A stretch of 64,000 bases of DNA, taken from contig CACJOM010000001.1 of NCBI GenBank assembly GCA_902595065.1, forward strand, positions 449,463-513,462. The letters are read 5' to 3'. The DNA comes from an uncultured SAR86 cluster bacterium (GTDB lineage: Bacteria; Pseudomonadota; Gammaproteobacteria; Magnimaribacterales; D2472). Positions 9,374 to 18,112 of the stretch are shown piece by piece. The translations under genes were made by a program, and so were the position numbers. The notes beneath the pieces were generated by a model, which was not told the origin of the DNA, did no database searches, and was given only the letters and a program-made list of their open reading frames with translations. Positions within the stretch are counted from its first letter, which is position 1. Each line of letters begins with the position of its first letter.

Positions 9374-10096
9374 TTAAAAGGCCTCATCTGCAACCCAACT
9401 GATGGACCAATTATGCCCAAGTCGATTACCTTTATATGTATCTGGAAGAACGGTGACCAGGCTGCCTTTAATATTTATCTGCTGAGGGTCCACTGATAGA
9501 TCTTTGAATGCACTATCAAGTTGGTGTTGGGTTCTCCATTCAAAAAGCAATGAGTTTTTTGGGATTATTTTAATGGGCTCATAGCCACATATGGTCTTAA
9601 GCATTGTCGTGCCTAATAAAGGGGAAGCGACAACATGAACCTCCAATGGAGTGACAACATTCCAATGTTTTAAAACATCAGTGACTAGTATTCCACCATA
9701 ACTATGGCCCATTAGTATTACCTTTTTAAAAGAATTATCTTGATTTAATAGGTTGTAAATTTCATTTACTAATTCTTCGGCAGAACTTTTAAAGCATCCA
9801 TTATCAGGCCATCGATAAAAATACATATGCTTCTGTTTTGTATCTATTTTTCTTATAGGGTGTATCCATTCATAGCCCTCGCTACTGCCTCCATGCACAG
9901 CTATAAAAATTTCCTGAGACTCGTCTGCGCTTGGTTCCAGATCATTCAAGCCATAAGGCAAATCAATTAATCTCTCCCCTAATGTTTTAACAGAAATTTC
10001 AGCACTTAAATCATTTAGCTGGATTGGAGGCTGAGAAGTATTGCCACAAGCAATTAAAAAAAAAGTAAGAACAGGAGTATAAAAAATATGCTTCAT
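9374..10096 (-). CDS. alpha/beta-hydrolase-like lipoprotein
   Basis: A 240-residue protein with a signal peptide ending in lipobox LIAC, so probably membrane-anchored. The nucleophile elbow GHSYGG sits near residue 130 after hydrophobic strand VILM, which marks an alpha/beta-hydrolase serine enzyme. Substrate is unknown. It is followed downstream by the nitronate monooxygenase gene and starts 3 bases after the stop of the GNAT gene upstream, suggesting a shared transcript with the genes at 10100-12808. Confidence 0.75.
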   Translation of the reverse strand: MKHIFYTPVLTFFLIACGNTSQPPIQLNDLSAEISVKTLGERLIDLPYGLNDLEPSADESQEIFIAVHGGSSEGYEWIHPIRKIDTKQKHMYFYRWPDNGCFKSSAEELVNEIYNLLNQDNSFKKVILMGHSYGGILVTDVLKHWNVVTPLEVHVVASPLLGTTMLKTICGYEPIKIIPKNSLLFEWRTQHQLDSAFKDLSVDPQQINIKGSLVTVLPDTYKGNRLGHNWSISWVADEAF

Positions 10097-10099
10097 AAA

Positions 10100-10600
10100 T
10101 TATTTAACAAAGTAAGCAACGCTATGATCATCAAAGTCCTTAGCACCAATTTGATCAAAACCCATCTTCTCATGAAAGTTTAATGAGGGCTGATTAATAG
10201 GCTGAGTATTTACTTCCAAGGCTACTGGCAAATTATCATGACTGGCTTGATCAAATACCTTCTTATATATAGCTTGTCCCAAGCCCGCTCTTCTATGATG
10301 CTCATCAATTGCAACCCTGTCCACATACAAAAACTTTTTAAGTCTTTGGGCAAAGAATTTATAATTTTCGGACCAATATGCCGAACCTTCTCTCATGCAA
10401 ATTATAAATCCTACTATCGCATCATCATCTAGAACCATTAAATTATATGCACTAAGCTTTATTAATTTTTTTAAATGGGCTGCGGAATCCAGAGAACCAA
10501 CCTCTGGTGTATTTGCTTGATTGAGATCATATATTAACTGAATTTGAGATTCGTTATTGTTGCTATAAGAAAAGGAATTTAATCTATATCGAGGATTCAT
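10100..10600 (-). CDS. GNAT-family N-acetyltransferase
   Basis: A 166-residue acetyltransferase. The acetyl-CoA-binding motif A reads VDRVAIDEHHRRAGLGQAIY (residues about 91-110), with the R/Q-x-x-G-x-G/A pyrophosphate loop as RRAGLG, followed by NFHEKMGF, the standard motif B. The acceptor substrate cannot be inferred. It lies in a close minus-strand series with the hydrolase-like lipoprotein and the Bax-inhibitor-like membrane protein. Confidence 0.85.
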   Translation of the reverse strand: MNPRYRLNSFSYSNNNESQIQLIYDLNQANTPEVGSLDSAAHLKKLIKLSAYNLMVLDDDAIVGFIICMREGSAYWSENYKFFAQRLKKFLYVDRVAIDEHHRRAGLGQAIYKKVFDQASHDNLPVALEVNTQPINQPSLNFHEKMGFDQIGAKDFDDHSVAYFVK

Positions 10601-10613
10601 TCTTCTATTAAGA

Positions 10614-11342
10614 CTAGTTGGCCATGGCCTCTAGAAATTCCAAAATAATATAAAGTATGTCTAAGAAAATGCTGAAAGCAAGATCAATGGCTATATTCCA
10701 ATCATTTAACCCTTTGTCAGAGCTCACACTAACCATGCTTATAGAGACTAGCAATGATAAGGAAAAGATAATAATTCCTGCTACTGCTTTTATTTTTTGA
10801 GCCCCTCTTGATATACCTCTTACAAGCGCAGAAAGCTCCCAAACAATTAATACTAAAATTAGAAAAGCAATGATTGATACAAAAAGCGAGTTGGCGAAGT
10901 TTATGCCGCTGACAGAGACCAAAATAAGCATTGCAGCGGTTGTTAAAGAAGCGCCTTTAAGTCCAGTAATACCATCATTTTCATCCATATCGATAATAAT
11001 GAAGCCTATTAAAGAACCATAACCTACGGCAGTAAGAGTCATAAAGATAAGTTGGATGAACGAGCTTGACAGAATAATGAAGGTCGAAGCCGTCCACAAT
11101 GAAATAATGGCAAATAAAACAAGCCAAAAGAAAAGCAGCGAAGTAGCTTCGTTTTGTACAACACATATATCCATCTGTCTTTTTTGATTAACGGCCTCTG
11201 CAAAAGCAATGCCTAGAAATGTCTTATTTGCGTAAAAAGCTTTCTTACATTGTTGAATAACAAAAAAAGCGCAGCCATAAAGGACTGCCAACTCAAATCC
11301 AAGAATTAAGTAAACTTTAAAGGCTAGACTAGTTGCGCCCAT
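10614..11342 (-). CDS. Bax inhibitor-1-like multi-spanning membrane protein
   Basis: A 242-residue, very hydrophobic protein with about seven membrane helices. The order of helices and the C-terminal IFLDILYIILEFL resemble the closing segment of Bax inhibitor-1/YccA proteins, in which an aspartate pair gates a calcium leak. Resemblance is weak outside that segment, so this is a fold-level guess rather than a firm family call. It precedes the GNAT gene by 13 bases and follows the M20 peptidase gene by 8 bases. Confidence 0.5.
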   Translation of the reverse strand: MGATSLAFKVYLILGFELAVLYGCAFFVIQQCKKAFYANKTFLGIAFAEAVNQKRQMDICVVQNEATSLLFFWLVLFAIISLWTASTFIILSSSFIQLIFMTLTAVGYGSLIGFIIIDMDENDGITGLKGASLTTAAMLILVSVSGINFANSLFVSIIAFLILVLIVWELSALVRGISRGAQKIKAVAGIIIFSLSLLVSISMVSVSSDKGLNDWNIAIDLAFSIFLDILYIILEFLEAMAN

Positions 11343-11350
11343 TAGAAGCC

Positions 11351-12808
11351 CTAGTTGCTAGAGCCCTCTCTGATAATTTCAACATATGTTTTAATGCCTG
11401 AAATAAAGCTATCAACCTCTATGCTTTCGTTAGTTCCGTGAATGCCGGTCATATCTTCTGGAACGATAAAAAATGGATTAAATCTAAAAGAATTGTCTGC
11501 AATTTTTGAGTAATGTCGAGTATCAGATGCTGCGATCATTAAACCTGGTACTGGAACAATCTCACCATAAACTTTTTTTAAAGAAGAAGAAACTATTTTA
11601 AATCCAGGAGAATCCCAGGATGATATTTCAGACGCCTCCCTGCCTCCTAAAAATCTAACCTCTACGTCATTTGATCCAACAACGCTTCTGACATGATTGG
11701 TTACACTTTCTGTGGTATCCCTAGGATGCAGCCTAAAATTAATCAGGGCTGTTGCTTCAATTGGTAAAACATTACTTTTTACGCTCCCATTTAACATGGT
11801 TGGAGCTGTTGTTGTTCTGATCATTGCATTAATTACGGGTGTTGAAGAAAGTTGTGAATCGAGAAGCCCTCCAAATAACCATCTATTAGCAAATAAAAAA
11901 CGATATCCAAATGGCATATGTTTGCTGACTTCATTAAACATAGCAGCACTAAGACCTTCCAAGCTTCCAGGCAATGGTTTGTTTTCAAGTTTTACAAGAG
12001 CTTCGGCAAGAATTGTGACTGCAGTTTTTTTTGGAGGCGTGGAGGAGTGCCCTCCTTTAGCCTTTGCAATAATCATAAGATTGGCACTACCTTTTTCAGC
12101 GACATTAATTGGAGCAATAAATTTATTTATCCCAGGAAAGAAACCTTTATTTACGAATGAGCCCTCACCAAGTGACCATAAAAGTTGAACCCCATCTTCT
12201 CTGAGTTTTTCTGTGATCAAAGCTGCTCCTCCTCCGCCAACCTCCTCATCATGACCAAAGCTAAAATATATTGTTCTCTTGGGATTAAAATTACTTTTAA
12301 TTAAATAAGTAGCGGCTTCCATTAAACCAATGACGCCACTTTTATCATCAAGCGCACCTCGACCCCAAATTCTGTTGTTGGAAATAACTCCAGCAAATGG
12401 ATTTTCTTGCCACAGATTTTCAGTGCCAGGAATTATAGGCACGACATCATGATGCCCTTCAAATAAAATTGGGGCCAACGTTGTATCACTTCCTTGCCAT
12501 TTAAAGAGCAATGAATGCTCAAGCTGCTCAACCTCCATGACTCTATGAAACTCAGGATAGGTTGCTGCGGCCCATTTTATAAAATTATCAAACTCCTCAT
12601 AGGGAAACATTTCTTCATCTTGATAAGAAATTGTCTTAAATCTTATTGATGCAGCTAAGTTTTGACTCGCTTTGATTTCATCAATTGAAATAACTTCACC
12701 TGCAATAATCTCTTTAGCCGGAGCTGTATGGCTTAAAGTTCTATACAAAGCTATTGATAGCAGTAAAAAAGCAATACCGAGGGTTGAAAGAAATAATTTT
12801 TTTAACAT
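11351..12808 (-). CDS. M20-family zinc peptidase (carboxypeptidase S-like)
   Basis: A 485-residue metallopeptidase with one N-terminal hydrophobic segment that could act as signal anchor. Metal ligands are visible in order: GHHDVVPI, the bridging aspartate in GRGALDDKSGV, the catalytic and metal glutamates in GHDEEVGGGG, and a late histidine in IHGTNE. The layout fits the carboxypeptidase S/Pm20d1 branch, which hydrolyses or condenses N-acyl amino acids and small peptides. Substrate choice is inference. It lies at the head of a minus-strand series running to 9374. Confidence 0.87.
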   Translation of the reverse strand: MLKKLFLSTLGIAFLLLSIALYRTLSHTAPAKEIIAGEVISIDEIKASQNLAASIRFKTISYQDEEMFPYEEFDNFIKWAAATYPEFHRVMEVEQLEHSLLFKWQGSDTTLAPILFEGHHDVVPIIPGTENLWQENPFAGVISNNRIWGRGALDDKSGVIGLMEAATYLIKSNFNPKRTIYFSFGHDEEVGGGGAALITEKLREDGVQLLWSLGEGSFVNKGFFPGINKFIAPINVAEKGSANLMIIAKAKGGHSSTPPKKTAVTILAEALVKLENKPLPGSLEGLSAAMFNEVSKHMPFGYRFLFANRWLFGGLLDSQLSSTPVINAMIRTTTAPTMLNGSVKSNVLPIEATALINFRLHPRDTTESVTNHVRSVVGSNDVEVRFLGGREASEISSWDSPGFKIVSSSLKKVYGEIVPVPGLMIAASDTRHYSKIADNSFRFNPFFIVPEDMTGIHGTNESIEVDSFISGIKTYVEIIREGSSN

Positions 12809-12837
12809 TTGTTGCTCAGATAAAAATTATTAAAATA

Positions 12838-13428
12838 CTATGACAGCTCAGGACGCTTCCCTGAGAAATTTGAAAAGTACTCTTGAATAAATTTTAAATC
12901 CTTCTCAACATTTCCTGAGGGACTAAAAAAATCTCCGAGTTCAATAGTTTTATTTGAGAAATCAATTCCTGCCATCATTATTCTACTATTTGTTTCATTG
13001 GCAATTCGTAAAAACCCGGATTTAAGCCTCTCAACTTTTTTTCTCGTGCCCTCAGGTGCAATTGCAATAATAAAGCCTTTATATTTCTCGGTAACGTTAT
13101 GAATTTCATTTTTTAAAGCTTCTGGATTTGCTCTATTTACTGGAATTCCTCCCATTTTTCTTAATAACCTGCGAAACCCTTTTTTAAAAATAGAGTGCTT
13201 GCCTACCCAGTGAATATGAACATCAAGACTGAGGATCAACGACATAGCAAGAACGAAGTCCCAGTTTGAAGTATGAGGACCAGCTATTAGTACAACGCGC
13301 TCATCTTTTGGTAAATGACCTGTTGTTTTCCAGCCTGTGATCTTCATCAAAAACTTGCCCAACCATCTAAGTGGCCTAGGCCTATATGCACGCAAATGCT
13401 CTGGAATGAATATTTTGTATTTGCTCAT
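12838..13428 (-). CDS. lysophospholipid acyltransferase-like protein
   Basis: A 196-residue protein with the acyltransferase HX4D motif in GPHTSNWDFV near residue 50 and the later glycerol-phosphate motif APEGTRKK near residue 125, plus VNRAN between. Together these define the PlsC-type fold, which moves acyl chains to lysophospholipids. It is shorter than typical PlsC and lacks a clear N-terminal membrane helix. It is a second acyltransferase of this kind besides the plsC at 58.9 kb, and its acceptor may differ from lysophosphatidate. Confidence 0.8.
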   Translation of the reverse strand: MSKYKIFIPEHLRAYRPRPLRWLGKFLMKITGWKTTGHLPKDERVVLIAGPHTSNWDFVLAMSLILSLDVHIHWVGKHSIFKKGFRRLLRKMGGIPVNRANPEALKNEIHNVTEKYKGFIIAIAPEGTRKKVERLKSGFLRIANETNSRIMMAGIDFSNKTIELGDFFSPSGNVEKDLKFIQEYFSNFSGKRPELS

Positions 13429-13461
13429 TGGGAGTAGTCTATATGGTTTTAGTATCTAGTT

Positions 13462-14166
13462 CTATTTTTTGAGGCCTGCTAGATTTTCATACTTATCTAT
13501 CGCATCTGCAATTTTTTGTCTTACATCATCTTGAGCAGTTTTTTTAGTGTTTGCATAGAACGGATGGGGAAGTGTTGCTAACTCTTTTGCCTTTTCCATG
13601 ACCCTTTCCATAAATTGATCTTCAGAAACAACCTCATCAATATAACCGACTTCAATGGAGTCCTGCACTGAATAAGCATCTGAATGATAAACAGCTGAGT
13701 AAAAATATTTTTTATTTACTCTGGCTCTAATAATTTCCATAATTTGCGTTGGGATATCCATATTATTTCTTACTTCATTTGCCTGACATACATATTTTCC
13801 ATCAATAGCAATTCGATAGTCTGCTGAGCAAGTTACGAATAATCCGAGAGCAATTGAATGACCCGAAACAGCTGCGACAATTGGTCTATCAAACGAAAAT
13901 AATTCCAAAAGAAGGCGATATCCTAACTGAACCATTTTAGTTATTTTCTCCATATCACCTGTTGCCAATGTTTTAAGATCAAATCCGCCTGAAAACAACC
14001 CCTCTCTACCAGTTATAACAAGTGCCCCTGAGTCTCTCGGTACCTTTTTCAAAAGGTCATTTACTTGAGATAGCATGTCATATGAAAAGGCGTTAGCCTT
14101 ACCATCATCAAGCTTAATTATAGAAATATCATTTTCTTTCGATAGGGTTGCAATTGAATCTGTCAT
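13462..14166 (-). CDS. enoyl-CoA hydratase/isomerase-family protein
   Basis: A 234-residue crotonase-fold protein. The oxyanion-hole segments are GLFSGGFDLK and AAVSGHSIALGLF, in the positions expected for the family. The usual pair of catalytic glutamates of true hydratases is not obvious, so isomerase, hydrolase or decarboxylase activity is as likely. It sits 17 bases downstream of the SMR transporter gene and 33 bases upstream of the acyltransferase-like gene. Confidence 0.82.
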   Translation of the reverse strand: MTDSIATLSKENDISIIKLDDGKANAFSYDMLSQVNDLLKKVPRDSGALVITGREGLFSGGFDLKTLATGDMEKITKMVQLGYRLLLELFSFDRPIVAAVSGHSIALGLFVTCSADYRIAIDGKYVCQANEVRNNMDIPTQIMEIIRARVNKKYFYSAVYHSDAYSVQDSIEVGYIDEVVSEDQFMERVMEKAKELATLPHPFYANTKKTAQDDVRQKIADAIDKYENLAGLKK

Positions 14167-14183
14167 TTTTGCTTTATACCTGA

Positions 14184-14507
14184 TTAATGAGTTGAATATA
14201 TATTAACAAGAATTACTCCATTTACTATTAAGAACAATCCTAAGATAGCCTGCCAACTTAATCCCTGCCCATAAATAAAATAAGACAAAACTGCAATAGA
14301 TAATACTCCTAAGCCACTCCAACAAGCGTAAACAATTGCAAGTGGTATAGCCCTTAAGGCAAGCGTTAAGAAATAGAATGAAGCAAAGTAACAAACGCAC
14401 ATAATAAAAGTAGGTAACTTTTCAGAGAACTCCTTTGTAAGTGGAAGCATTAGGGTGCCTGCAACCTCAAAAATAATTGCGCCTAATAAAGATAAGTATG
14501 CTGACAT
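14184..14507 (-). CDS. small multidrug resistance (SMR) efflux protein
   Basis: A 107-residue, four-helix membrane protein. The membrane-embedded proton and drug-binding glutamate is at residue 14 (LGAIIFEVAG), and the loop YACWSGLG holds the conserved tryptophan, both as in EmrE. It would work as an antiparallel dimer exchanging protons for cationic compounds, though many SMR proteins export guanidinium or small metabolites. The sequence alone does not separate these. Confidence 0.87.
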   Translation of the reverse strand: MSAYLSLLGAIIFEVAGTLMLPLTKEFSEKLPTFIMCVCYFASFYFLTLALRAIPLAIVYACWSGLGVLSIAVLSYFIYGQGLSWQAILGLFLIVNGVILVNIYSTH

Positions 14508-14521
14508 ATATAAACTTCTTC

Positions 14522-15676
14522 TTATTGAGGAATATTGTCTAAATAGGTCTTAACTTTAAGCATGGCATTCTCACGAATGTCCATATAAAAAAGAGCATAA
14601 TCAAGACCATGATAATTACCTACAGAGCCTCCAAACGCCTGAAATCTTGTTCCGGTTTGGTCAGATGCAAATAAGATGCCGTTTTTACATTGAGCCTGAA
14701 CATATTGCTTAATTGGAGCCTCCAAAGGGCCAAAATTCTCTCCTTTAGGGCCATCATCACCTGTGAAATCTAACGCAAATTGACCTGAGACATACACTGC
14801 TCCCTTTGAATCAGAAAGATCAGACAAAGATCCTTCATTTTTCCAAGTTATAGGGTTAACACAAATATTATTTTTATACCTTGGCATGTCCTTGTTGAGA
14901 TAAGTAACATTTATCGTATCCCAATGAACAAGACATCCTAATTGAGAGGGGCTGTCACAAATCGAAATATCGCTCATTCCTTTTATCCAGTCTTTAGAGA
15001 TTTCTCCACCTATGATGTATGCTCCAACCATTCTTGAGTGCAAATCTGATCCATCAATTTCTTCAGCTAACAATCTAATTGAATGGTGAGTACCTTGACT
15101 ATGACTAGCAAGAATAAATGGTCTTCCCTTGCTATAGTTTTTAATAAAATACTCGAATGATTTTTTTACATCCTGATAAACAAAGGCATGAATCTCTTCA
15201 CGTAGCTCATCGCTGCCAAAGTAACTATATATAGATGCTTGACGGTAATGAGGCGCATAAATGCTACAACAACCATTATAGGCACTGGCTTGATTGGCCA
15301 TCATCCACTGGGTATTCTCTTTTGTGGCCGACTCTACTTCTAAAGGGTCAGTCCAATGATGTCCCTTTAAGTAACCAGTCGGGTGAACAAAGAAAACATC
15401 TACCTTTGAATTTAATTGATCGACGCCAATTTCCCCTGCAGGAATTAAGTCAGCTTCATCAACTATCTGAGGAAGAGACGCCCAAGAACTTTCTTTTGAA
15501 TAATCAAGTTGTGTAACTGCATCATTAGGATCAAAAGGGTGGTCTGGTCCGCCAAAAAAATAACCATATGCCGTTTCAACTGTTAGGCCTTGGTCACGCA
15601 GTTCATCAATATAAGGGAAAACCCAGGCAACAAGTGCTAAAAGAAGGCACGCTAAGATAAGAAGTATTTTTTTCAT
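14522..15676 (-). CDS. DUF3089 alpha/beta-hydrolase-like secreted protein
   Basis: A 384-residue protein with an N-terminal hydrophobic segment (signal peptide or anchor). The segment DVFFVHPTGYL, the cysteine pair in YNGCCSIYAPHYRQAS and the nucleophile elbow ASHSQGT around residues 197-203 match the DUF3089 family, which has an alpha/beta-hydrolase fold and a likely serine nucleophile. No substrate is known for the family. It lies 4 bases downstream of the small membrane protein gene at 15681. Confidence 0.78.
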   Translation of the reverse strand: MKKILLILACLLLALVAWVFPYIDELRDQGLTVETAYGYFFGGPDHPFDPNDAVTQLDYSKESSWASLPQIVDEADLIPAGEIGVDQLNSKVDVFFVHPTGYLKGHHWTDPLEVESATKENTQWMMANQASAYNGCCSIYAPHYRQASIYSYFGSDELREEIHAFVYQDVKKSFEYFIKNYSKGRPFILASHSQGTHHSIRLLAEEIDGSDLHSRMVGAYIIGGEISKDWIKGMSDISICDSPSQLGCLVHWDTINVTYLNKDMPRYKNNICVNPITWKNEGSLSDLSDSKGAVYVSGQFALDFTGDDGPKGENFGPLEAPIKQYVQAQCKNGILFASDQTGTRFQAFGGSVGNYHGLDYALFYMDIRENAMLKVKTYLDNIPQ

Positions 15677-15680
15677 AATA

Positions 15681-15983
15681 TTAATTTATTTTTTTAAGTA
15701 ACCAAAAACCCAGCCAGGTACTAATAATTGCTTTAAATGTTTGAGAAAGAATAAGTGGCAATGAAAAAACGAAGTTCAGCCAAACATTCCAAAACCATGA
15801 ATAAAACCAATCAACTATTGGTAACAATAATATGAAGTAGTTATTAATAAATTCAATGTTAGATAATGTGAGGATCCCATAATCAGATGAGGACACAATT
15901 TGTATGCCCCATAAAACAATGATAATTTGGATGGGTGTTGTGGCAATACAAAAGTATGCAATAATTTTAAGAAACGTATTCAT
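15681..15983 (-). CDS. small membrane protein, unknown function
   Basis: A 100-residue, strongly hydrophobic protein with two or three predicted membrane helices (about residues 5-30, 45-70 and 75-95), rich in Trp and Ile. No family recognised. It starts 50 bases from the divergent secreted-protein gene at 16034, so the two probably share a promoter region, and it runs into the DUF3089 gene. Confidence 0.55.
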   Translation of the reverse strand: MNTFLKIIAYFCIATTPIQIIIVLWGIQIVSSSDYGILTLSNIEFINNYFILLLPIVDWFYSWFWNVWLNFVFSLPLILSQTFKAIISTWLGFWLLKKIN

Positions 15984-16033
15984 GGAGAACTTACTCTATG
16001 AATAACTATAGTGTGTTTACAGGAGAAATAAAA

Positions 16034-16624
16034 ATGTACAAAAAATTTAGCTTAGTTTCGCTATTAATAATTTCGGTCTCAATGTATGCCTATGAGCCTT
16101 ATGGACCACATACCTCAGATAAATGGCAAATATGGGCTTATTCCAGTGCAGCCCCCTCTTTTATTGGTAATAATGCTGCAATCATTGGTGCCAGTGGAGA
16201 AGTGATCAGAGAAGGTAATAATGGCTGGACATGTCAATCTGCCAATCCAAGGCCTTATCCAGAAAAAGGTTGGAAAAATCCTCATGAGGCCATGGCGGTA
16301 TGTCATGACGATGAGGGCATGAAATGGATGATGGCATATATGCAAGGCAAAAAACCTGAGATGGAACGAGATAGTTTCATGTGGATGCTTAATGGAGATA
16401 TGGGAGAAGATAATACCAAGGCTGGAGTCCTCAACAAGGAAGATTCAACTCCAGGTGAATGGATTGAATCTGGGCCTCATTTAATGCTCATGCCAAAAGA
16501 TCCGGCTACCATCGAAAAATTTCCTACAGATTTTATGAGTGGAGCTCCCTATGTAATGTTTGCAGGGACTGATTATGCACATTTGATGATACCCACAGAA
16601 GGCTATTTCAAATATACCAAGTAG
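16034..16624 (+). CDS. secreted protein of unknown function
   Basis: A 196-residue protein starting at ATG 16034, chosen because AGGAG lies at 16021-16025, 8 bases upstream; an upstream in-frame ATG at 15998 has no such site. Residues 1-18 form a signal peptide ending near SMYAYE. The mature part is rich in Met, Trp and Pro (EGNNGWTCQSANPRPYP, MKWMMAYMQGKKPEM) and contains two cysteines. I do not recognise the family with certainty, and no catalytic motif is evident. It is likely periplasmic. Confidence 0.65.
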   Translation: MYKKFSLVSLLIISVSMYAYEPYGPHTSDKWQIWAYSSAAPSFIGNNAAIIGASGEVIREGNNGWTCQSANPRPYPEKGWKNPHEAMAVCHDDEGMKWMMAYMQGKKPEMERDSFMWMLNGDMGEDNTKAGVLNKEDSTPGEWIESGPHLMLMPKDPATIEKFPTDFMSGAPYVMFAGTDYAHLMIPTEGYFKYTK

Positions 16625-16633
16625 TTGATTTAA

Positions 16634-16664
16634 TAGAAGCTCTATTTGATTAATGGAGCTTCTA
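16634..16664. terminator. hairpin between convergent genes
   Basis: A perfect 9-bp inverted repeat, TAGAAGCTC at 16634-16642 and GAGCTTCTA at 16656-16664, lies between the stop of the secreted-protein gene and the stop of pssA; the pssA stop codon is inside the right arm. No long T-run follows on either side, so it may be a weak or bidirectional terminator. Confidence 0.5.
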
Positions 16665-17387
16665 CTTTGAACCGTTCTGCCAGGCTATTATAGATAGAGG
16701 AATGGTAAGCAAATAAATTAACGCCAAAACATTAATGGTGATCCAAAGAAAGTTGATCATGCTAAGTGCAATGATAGAAAATAATACAAGAAAGAATGGT
16801 TTTGATTCAATGAATGCTCGCTTACGCTTTATTGAAAAAGTTGGAATTCTGCTTACAAGCAAACCACTTATTAGAATAATATAACCGGCTACAAAATTAA
16901 GATTTTCATAAGCCCAGTTATATCCCATGAATGAGTGGGTTAATGGCAGCATAATCAAAATTGCGCCAACGGGAGTTGGAATACCACTAAAAAAGTGCTC
17001 TGGCTCTCCATCTGTGGTCTTAGATTTCTCTAATCTCACATTATATAAAGCTAGCCTTAAGCAAGAAAATATTATGAAAGCCAAGGCAGCAAATGCACCA
17101 ATCCCATTTTCTTGATTAAAAATAGACATGTAGATCAACAAACCAGGTGCAATACCAAAGCTTAAGAAATCTGATAATGAGTCTAACTGGGCTCCAAGAT
17201 CGGATTCACTTTGAAGGTGCCTTGCTAGCATACCATCCAGTACGTCACATACTCCAGCAAATAGAATACAAACAATAGCTAAATTAAAATCCGATTCTAT
17301 TGCAAATCTAATCGAGCTTAAACCAAAGCTCAGCCCAGTCAATGTAATAATATTTGGCAGAAGAACTTTAAAATCTAGTTTTTTCAT
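16662..17387 (-). CDS. pssA: CDP-diacylglycerol-serine O-phosphatidyltransferase
   Basis: Integral membrane enzyme making phosphatidylserine from CDP-diacylglycerol and serine. The CDP-alcohol phosphotransferase signature is complete: DVLDGMLAR, eight residues on G, then D-x3-D (GAQLDSLSD), at about residues 47-72. About seven membrane helices are visible and the length of 241 residues fits the membrane-bound (type II) enzyme rather than the soluble E. coli form. It follows the decarboxylase gene by 3 bases, giving a phosphatidylethanolamine synthesis pair. Confidence 0.92.
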   Translation of the reverse strand: MKKLDFKVLLPNIITLTGLSFGLSSIRFAIESDFNLAIVCILFAGVCDVLDGMLARHLQSESDLGAQLDSLSDFLSFGIAPGLLIYMSIFNQENGIGAFAALAFIIFSCLRLALYNVRLEKSKTTDGEPEHFFSGIPTPVGAILIMLPLTHSFMGYNWAYENLNFVAGYIILISGLLVSRIPTFSIKRKRAFIESKPFFLVLFSIIALSMINFLWITINVLALIYLLTIPLSIIAWQNGSK

Positions 17388-17390
17388 TTG

Positions 17391-18050
17391 TTATCTTAGG
17401 GCTGCTAAAATTGATTCTCCAGCAACTACCTTATCTCCGACTTTACATTTTTCTACAGCGTCTAATGGCATGTAAATATCAACTCTTGAGCCAAATCTTA
17501 TCAAACCAAACCTTTCTCCCTGGAGAAGCTTATGATTCGGAGAGATGAAGCTTAAGATTCTTCTGGCAATTAAGCCTGCTATTTGAACAACTACAATCTG
17601 AGTTCCGTTTTCAGTTTTTATGACCAAACTGTTTCTCTCATTTTTATCACTGGCTTTATCAAGACTCGCATTAAGGAATTGGCCGGTTTTATAAATAATG
17701 TGTTGAGCATCCCCTTGGATGGGGCTTCTATTTACATGAACATTAAATACATTCATAAAAACACAAATGCGTTTCATTTTTTCTTCTTTGAGTGGAGTTT
17801 CCTTTGGGGGATAAGCCTCATCTATCAAGCACACCTTGCCGTCCGCTGAGCTAATAATTAAATTAGGATCTTGAGGCGTATCTCTTTTAGGGTCTCTAAA
17901 AAACCAAATAATAAAAAAAGTTAGAGCAAAACCAATTGTCGATGCAATCTGAGAAACCAATGTGAGGATTATGGAGAACGATAGAGAGATTGCTGCAAAC
18001 TTGAAGCCCTCTGGATGAATGTAGGATCGTCTTTTATCTAACTGATTCAT
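17391..18050 (-). CDS. psd: phosphatidylserine decarboxylase (short form) proenzyme
   Basis: Converts phosphatidylserine to phosphatidylethanolamine. The protein has two N-terminal membrane segments, then FFRDPKR, ISSADGKV, FMNVFNVHVNRSP and, near the C-terminus, RFGSRVD, where the Gly-Ser bond is cut to form the pyruvoyl group. About 219 residues, matching the short psd-related family. I chose ATG 18050, which has TTGGA upstream; an ATG at 18077 adds nine residues without a ribosome site. It pairs with pssA. Confidence 0.9.
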   Translation of the reverse strand: MNQLDKRRSYIHPEGFKFAAISLSFSIILTLVSQIASTIGFALTFFIIWFFRDPKRDTPQDPNLIISSADGKVCLIDEAYPPKETPLKEEKMKRICVFMNVFNVHVNRSPIQGDAQHIIYKTGQFLNASLDKASDKNERNSLVIKTENGTQIVVVQIAGLIARRILSFISPNHKLLQGERFGLIRFGSRVDIYMPLDAVEKCKVGDKVVAGESILAALR

Positions 18051-18112
18051 TTTTTTGTCCAAGAAGTAGTCCGGCATTTTATGCCATAAAAGATATTTTT
18101 AAAAATTTATCG